NCBI RefSeq assembly: GCF_900544955.1
Contig: NZ_UQXD01000060.1
Span: forward strand, 1 to 9,954
Reading direction: 5' to 3'
DNA: 9,954 bases
Origin: an uncultured Oscillibacter sp.
GTDB lineage: Bacteria > Bacillota > Clostridia > Oscillospirales > Oscillospiraceae
Below are positions 5,990 to 9,954 of the stretch, piece after piece. Position 1 is the first letter of the stretch. Every line of letters begins with the position of its first letter. A program made the translations under genes and the position numbers. The notes below the pieces were generated by a model. The model saw only the letters and a list, made by a program, of their open reading frames with translations. It did no database searches and was not told where the DNA came from.

Positions 5990-5996
5990 ATATAAT
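5968..5996 (+). promoter_or_regulatory. Sigma-A promoter of the GT4-polymerase operon
   Basis: TTGAAA (5968-5973), a 17-bp spacer and a perfect TATAAT (5991-5996) form a strong promoter with a start near 6003, about 30 nt before the ATG at 6034. It overlaps the leftward promoter almost completely. Confidence 0.88.
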
Positions 5997-6033
5997 AAGC
6001 GGTGTGACAATCTCCCCCAAAGAAAGGACCGCC

Positions 6034-7164
6034 ATGAAGCAACGGGTTTTGTTCACCGCATCCACCGGTTCCCACATCACGAATTTTCACCGACCCTACC
6101 TGCGGGCGTTTCAGGAGCGGGGCTGGGAGGTCCACGTGGCCTGCGGCGGCACGCCGCCCCCCCTTCCCGAGGCGGACCGCGTTTTTTTGCTGCCCTTTGA
6201 AAAGCGGATGCCCGCCCCCGCCAACTTCCGCGCCCAGGGGATGCTGCGCCGCCTGATGGCGGAGAACGGCTACGATCTGGTCTCCACCCACACCTCCCTG
6301 GCGGCCTTCTTCACCCGCCGGGCGGCGGCGGGAGTCCATCCCCGGCCTCCGGTGGTGAACGTGGCCCACGGCTACCTCTTCGACAGCGGCACCCCCTTCC
6401 TCAAGCGCCAGGTCCTCCTCGCCGCCGAGCGCCTCACCGCCCCCCAGACGGACCTGCTCCTCACCATGAACGCGTACGACTATGAAACGGCCCGGCGCTG
6501 CCGCCTGGGCCGCCGGGTGGAGGCCATCCCCGGCATCGGTGTGGACTTCTCCCGGCTGGACGGCGCCGCCCCGCCGGGGCCGCGGGGTACATACGGCTTT
6601 GAGAAAACCGATTTCGTGCTGCTGTACGCGGCGGAGTTCTCCCAGCGAAAGAACCAGGCCCTGCTGATCCGGGCCCTGGCGGACCTGCCGGAGCGGGTGA
6701 AGCTGCTGCTGCCGGGCCAGGGGGCCCTGCTGGAGACCTGCCGCGCCCTGGCCGCCTCCCTGGGGGTGGGGCACCGGGTGGTGTTCCCCGGCCAGGTGGC
6801 CGGGATGGCGCCGCTGTACGCCCTGGCGGACGCCGCCGTGACCGCCAGCCGGTCCGAGGGGCTGCCCTTCAACGTGATGGAGGCCATGTACATGGGCCTT
6901 CCGGTGATTGCCAGCGAAGTGAAGGGCCACACGGACCTGCTGCGCGACGGGGAGACCGGCCTGCTCTACCCCTACGGCGGCGAGGCCGCCTTCCGCGCCG
7001 CCGTGGAGCGCCTGCTGGCGGAGCCGGGCCTTTGCGCCGCTCTGGGCGCCGCCGCCCGCCGGGCGGTGCTCCCCTTCTCCCTGGAGCAGGTGCTGCCCCA
7101 GGTGATGGAGCAATACCTCTCCCTGGCGCCCCGGCCGGTCCTTCCGGCGGAGGCGGTCCATTGA
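6034..7164 (+). CDS. Family 4 glycosyltransferase (EpsD-like)
   Basis: A 376-residue cytoplasmic or membrane-associated GT-B retaining glycosyltransferase. The N-terminal acceptor domain opens with VLFTASTGSHITNFHRPYL, which resembles the starts of EpsD-type and other capsule glycosyltransferases. The C-terminal GT4 nucleotide-sugar domain shows F-S-Q-R-K-N-Q (R205, K206), LLLPGQG, the EGLPFNVME motif with the E-x7-E pair (E275, E283), and the GLPVIASEVKG and GETGLLYP segments. The ATG has AGAAAGGA five bases upstream and lies about 30 nt after a strong promoter. The next gene starts 21 nt downstream, so both are probably one operon. It likely adds a second or later sugar to the lipid-linked glycan begun by the divergent transferase; donor and acceptor are unknown. 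Confidence 0.93.
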   Translation: MKQRVLFTASTGSHITNFHRPYLRAFQERGWEVHVACGGTPPPLPEADRVFLLPFEKRMPAPANFRAQGMLRRLMAENGYDLVSTHTSLAAFFTRRAAAGVHPRPPVVNVAHGYLFDSGTPFLKRQVLLAAERLTAPQTDLLLTMNAYDYETARRCRLGRRVEAIPGIGVDFSRLDGAAPPGPRGTYGFEKTDFVLLYAAEFSQRKNQALLIRALADLPERVKLLLPGQGALLETCRALAASLGVGHRVVFPGQVAGMAPLYALADAAVTASRSEGLPFNVMEAMYMGLPVIASEVKGHTDLLRDGETGLLYPYGGEAAFRAAVERLLAEPGLCAALGAAARRAVLPFSLEQVLPQVMEQYLSLAPRPVLPAEAVH

Positions 7165-7185
7165 AACGACAAGGAGTGATTCATT

Positions 7186-9600
7186 TTGGCAAATAAAAAG
7201 CAACCCGCGCCGGCGGCCCTCCGCCCGGACCGGGGCATTCTGGACGCGGTGTTTCCCTGGCTGCTGCCGCTGGCGCTGTTCTTCGCCATCACCGGCACCA
7301 GCCGACTGGCCGCCGTGGTGATGGCGGCGGTGTTTCTGGTCTTTGCCGTGGGCAAGACCCCCGCGGCCAACCTGGGCCGCCGCCTCTCCCCCCTGACCGT
7401 TGCCGTGCTGCTGTACGCCCTGGTGTGCCTGCTGTCCGGCCTGTGGTCCCACTTCGGCCTCTACGCCGCCCGGGAGAGCGCCAAGATCCTGGCGGCGCTG
7501 TCCATCTTCGGCCTGGTGCTGCTGCGGGTGCGGCAGGAGCACCTGCGGCGGCTGCTGCTGTCGCTGGACGGCGTGCTGGCCCTCATCGCGTGGCTGTGCA
7601 TCGACGGGTCCTCCCTCCAGGTGCTGACCCGGGGGTTCTCCTGGGTGATGGCGCTGTTCAACGCCGGGTATCCCATGGCCACCATAGGATATGAGGCCGG
7701 CGTGCGCATCACCGGCATCTTCAGCAACGCCAACGTCTCCGCCGGCCTGCTGGCCTTCGGCCTGGTGATCTCCCTCTACCTTCTGCGCACGGCCGCGTCC
7801 CGGCGGGAGGAGGTGCTGGTGTCCCTGGGTCTGGGCATCCAGGCGCTGGCCTTCTTCCTCTCCTTCTCCATGGGCGCCATGGGCGCCTTCGCCCTGACCT
7901 GCCTGGTGTACGTGCTCTGCTCCGCCAAGGGCAGCCGCCTGTCCCTGTTTTTGCTGATGCTGGAATCCGTCGCCGTGACGGTGGTGTGCGCCTTTGCAGC
8001 CACCCCCTTCCTGGGGGGCGGAGGAGCCGGGGGGCTGGTCCCCATGGCCCTGGCGCCCCTGTGCGGCCTGGGCATCTGGGCGCTGGACCACTATGCCGGC
8101 AGGCGGCTTTTGTCGCTGCTGGAGGGCCGGGACAAGGCGGTGGCCGGGGCCGCCGCGGCCCTGGTGATTTTGTTGGCGGCCTACGTGCTGCTGGCCTTCA
8201 ACCTCACCGGCGGCATCACCCTGGACGCCGCGGAAACCCTCTCCCGGGCGGTCTACCCCGACGCCGGGACGTATACCGTCTCCTACGAGGGCATCGACGC
8301 CCAGGCGCTGATTTACAGCCAGAACGAGTCCGAGCTGATGATGCACACCAACACCGTGCTCTATGAGGGTCCCCTGTCCGCCGCCGCCTTCACGGTGCCG
8401 GAGGGCAGCCGGGTGGTGTGGTTCCAGCTCGGCGGCGACGGGGATTTGCAGCGGGTGGCCCTGTCCGACGGCACGGAGGTGCCCCTGGGCTACCAACTGC
8501 TGCCGGACTTTGCCGCCAACCGCCTCCAGGGCCTGTGGGCCAACCAGAACTTCATCCAGCGCCTGGTGTTCTTCCGGGACGGGCTGAAGCTGTGGCAGGA
8601 GAGCCCCCTCATCGGCTGGGGCGTGGGCGGCGTGGAGGGCCAGCTCACCTCCGTCCAGGGCTTCTACTATGAGTCCAAGTACATCCACAACCAGTTCATT
8701 CAGATCATGGACGAGGCGGGCGTGCTGGGCCTGGCCGCCTTTTTGGGGATGCTGGGAAGCGCGCTGTGGCTGCTGATCCGGCGGCGGAAAATGGAGGCCG
8801 ACCCCTTGCTTGCCATGCTGGCGGCCTGCCTGACCATGATGGCGGCCCACTCCATGACGGAGGTGGTCTGGTCCACTCAGATCTACCAGTCGGCGGTCTT
8901 CGTCCTCTTCGCCGTGCTGATCCTGCGGTGCTGGGAGCCGGGGGAGACCGCCCCCCGCTCCGCGCTGCGGCGCCGCGCCGCCCACGGGGCGCTGCTGTGC
9001 ACCGTGGCGGTGTTCGCGGGGCTTCTGGGCGGGCACCTGCTGGCCGCCCAGAAGATGCGGGCCCTGGACACCGACCACGACATCACCGCCGCGGCGTTCA
9101 TGTCCGCCCTGGAGACCATGGACCGGCTGGACGTGTACGACGACTCCGGCTACAAGGTGAATTTGATGGCCAACGCCTTGCAGACCAACACCGCCACCGG
9201 CCGGGGCACCGCCTCCCGCTGCGCCCGGCAGCTGCTGGCCACGGAGGAGTACGACGCCTGCTACAACGTGGCCTCCTACTACTACCTGCCCCTGCGGGAC
9301 ATGGAGAGCTTCTTCTCCGCCATCCAGACGGGGCTTGCCCAGGAGCGCTCCAACCCCGACGCGTGGAACAGCGCCTTCCACCTGTTCCAGAGCGTGGCCA
9401 CCCAGTTGGAGCCGGAGTATCTGGCGGACTTCGTGGCGGGGGTCCTCGCCACCGGGGAGAAGCTGGACGCGGCCAACGCCGTGCTGATGGCCCCGGCGGT
9501 GCTGGACGAGGGCAACCAGACCCTGCTGGACACCGCGAAGACGTTGGAGGGCGCCCCCGGCGAGGTGGCCCAGGCCATTTTCTCCAGCGTTTTGGACTGA
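7186..9600 (+). CDS. O-antigen ligase/polymerase-family membrane protein with extracytoplasmic domains
   Basis: An 804-residue polytopic protein, about twice the size of an ordinary Wzy or WaaL protein. The first 340 residues hold roughly ten hydrophobic helices, with the family motif R-I-T-G-I-F-S-N-A-N (R174, N183). Residues about 344-465 form a hydrophilic, beta-rich extracytoplasmic insert (Y-T-V-S-Y-E-G, F-T-V-P-E-G-S, V-A-L-S-D-G-T). The Wzy_C/O-antigen-ligase signature follows: SPLIGWGVGG (473-482) and IHNQFIQIMDEAGVLGL (from I500, with H501-N502), then further helices, the last at about 602-621. A helical, probably extracytoplasmic tail of about 180 residues ends the protein. Family enzymes polymerise or transfer lipid-linked glycans outside the membrane; which of these it does here is open. 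The TTG start follows AAGGAG by nine bases. It is the second gene of the GT4 operon. Confidence 0.87.
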   Translation: MANKKQPAPAALRPDRGILDAVFPWLLPLALFFAITGTSRLAAVVMAAVFLVFAVGKTPAANLGRRLSPLTVAVLLYALVCLLSGLWSHFGLYAARESAKILAALSIFGLVLLRVRQEHLRRLLLSLDGVLALIAWLCIDGSSLQVLTRGFSWVMALFNAGYPMATIGYEAGVRITGIFSNANVSAGLLAFGLVISLYLLRTAASRREEVLVSLGLGIQALAFFLSFSMGAMGAFALTCLVYVLCSAKGSRLSLFLLMLESVAVTVVCAFAATPFLGGGGAGGLVPMALAPLCGLGIWALDHYAGRRLLSLLEGRDKAVAGAAAALVILLAAYVLLAFNLTGGITLDAAETLSRAVYPDAGTYTVSYEGIDAQALIYSQNESELMMHTNTVLYEGPLSAAAFTVPEGSRVVWFQLGGDGDLQRVALSDGTEVPLGYQLLPDFAANRLQGLWANQNFIQRLVFFRDGLKLWQESPLIGWGVGGVEGQLTSVQGFYYESKYIHNQFIQIMDEAGVLGLAAFLGMLGSALWLLIRRRKMEADPLLAMLAACLTMMAAHSMTEVVWSTQIYQSAVFVLFAVLILRCWEPGETAPRSALRRRAAHGALLCTVAVFAGLLGGHLLAAQKMRALDTDHDITAAAFMSALETMDRLDVYDDSGYKVNLMANALQTNTATGRGTASRCARQLLATEEYDACYNVASYYYLPLRDMESFFSAIQTGLAQERSNPDAWNSAFHLFQSVATQLEPEYLADFVAGVLATGEKLDAANAVLMAPAVLDEGNQTLLDTAKTLEGAPGEVAQAIFSSVLD

Positions 9601-9614
9601 ATCACGCCGTTAAG

Positions 9615-9645
9615 CAGCCCCCGCTTTCGCGGGGGCTGTTTGTTT
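9615..9645 (+). terminator. Intrinsic terminator of the GT4-polymerase operon
   Basis: CAGCCCCCGC (9615-9624) pairs with GCGGGGGCTG (9629-9638) through a TTTC loop, a 10-bp very GC-rich stem followed by TTTGTTT. It begins 14 nt after the polymerase stop codon. Confidence 0.92.
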
Positions 9646-9696
9646 GCTGCACCGGCTTGCACGGCGGCGTGCCCCGCCCCCGCCTGCGGTCCCCAT

Positions 9697-9709
9697 AGAT
9701 AGGTTATCT
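9697..9709. repeat. Short palindrome AGATA-GGT-TATCT
   Basis: A 5-bp-arm inverted repeat in an AT-rich patch about 40 bp upstream of the right-edge gene. It may be an operator or chance. No convincing -35/-10 pair was found for that gene in 9646-9748. Confidence 0.25.
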
Positions 9710-9748
9710 TTGCATGACAAATCTAAGGAGCATTTTGGGAGGGGACCT

Positions 9749-9954
9749 ATGGACAAGACCACACACTATCAGCTCAACCAATGGGCGCCGGAGGACCGGA
9801 TTCTGCGGACGGACTTCAACGCCGACAACGCCAAGCTGGACCAGGCGCTGCGCCAGGGGGCGGAGGACCTGGCGGCCGCCCGGACGGCGGCAGAGGAGGC
9901 CCTGGCCCAGGAGCGGCAGGAGCGGGCGGCGGGGGTGTCCGCCGCGTCCCAGGC
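9749..9954 (+). CDS. Partial phage-tail/appendage-like protein, function unknown
   Basis: The first 68 codons of a rightward gene that leaves the window. The ATG has GGAGG six bases upstream. The N-terminus HYQLNQWAPEDRI, then R-T-D-F-N-A-D-N-A-K-L-D, resembles a module I recall at the start of many gut Clostridia proteins annotated as hypothetical or tail-fibre-like; this recall was not checked. From about residue 30 the chain is rich in A, E, Q and R with no proline or glycine breaks (about 30-60), which suggests a coiled-coil stalk. There is no signal peptide or membrane segment, which fits a phage-tail-type or otherwise cytoplasmically assembled fibre. It follows the polysaccharide operon terminator and is probably a separate unit. 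The gene start is well supported; the role is a guess. Confidence 0.7.
   Translation, partial: MDKTTHYQLNQWAPEDRILRTDFNADNAKLDQALRQGAEDLAAARTAAEEALAQERQERAAGVSAASQ

Noticed and set aside
4468..6033. Upstream in-frame extension of the GT4 gene across the phosphoglycosyl transferase gene
   Set aside because: It is antisense to a gene with strong motifs and passes through the shared promoter. The ATG at 6034 with AGAAAGGA is the natural start.
5986..9381. A 1131-codon open frame on the minus strand, antisense to the GT4 and polymerase genes
   Set aside because: It reads as low-complexity G/Q/H/A-rich protein with no domain motifs, caused by GC-rich third positions on the true strand. The sense frames carry clear family signatures, ribosome sites, a promoter and a terminator.

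Overview
The window is GC-rich with strongly GC-biased third codon positions, Firmicutes-type ribosome binding sites (AAGGAGG, AAAGGTGG) and some TTG starts. This fits a high-GC anaerobic Clostridia lineage such as gut Oscillospiraceae (Flavonifractor/Lawsonibacter/Intestinimonas type). The lineage is inferred from composition and gene style only. No rRNA, tRNA, CRISPR array or insertion sequence was seen.

Left part (1-3256): a sigma-54 control module. The first 14 codons of a leftward gene are visible; they resemble the N-terminus of 4-hydroxybutyryl-CoA dehydratase. A near-consensus -24/-12 sigma-54 promoter (145-160) points at that gene. Upstream of it lie copies of a 16-bp palindrome, TATTCACTTTTGAATA: one at 286-301 and an inverted pair at 416-452. 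The inverted pair also overlaps the probable promoter of the rightward gene, a PAS-AAA+-HTH sigma-54 activator. The activator's last codons overlap the start of rpoN, which encodes sigma-54 itself. The activator, its sigma factor and a matching target promoter are therefore adjacent, and the operators are placed so that the activator could both switch on the target and control its own synthesis.

Middle (3257-4542): a 249-bp convergent intergenic region holds a perfect 16-bp hairpin, followed by a leftward carbamate kinase gene (arcC) with no other arginine or ureide genes in view. A good bidirectional-looking intrinsic terminator separates arcC from the next leftward gene.

Right part (4543-9600): a cell-surface polysaccharide locus. 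A leftward gene encodes the membrane phosphoglycosyl transferase that starts glycan assembly on undecaprenyl phosphate. Divergently, a GT4 glycosyltransferase and a very large O-antigen ligase/polymerase-type membrane protein form a two-gene operon with its own terminator. The two transcription units start from near-consensus sigma-A promoters whose core elements are interleaved in the same 36 bp.

Right edge (9749-9954): the start of a rightward gene whose N-terminus resembles phage-tail-like or appendage proteins common in gut Clostridia, continuing into an Ala/Glu/Gln-rich probable coiled coil. It runs off the window.
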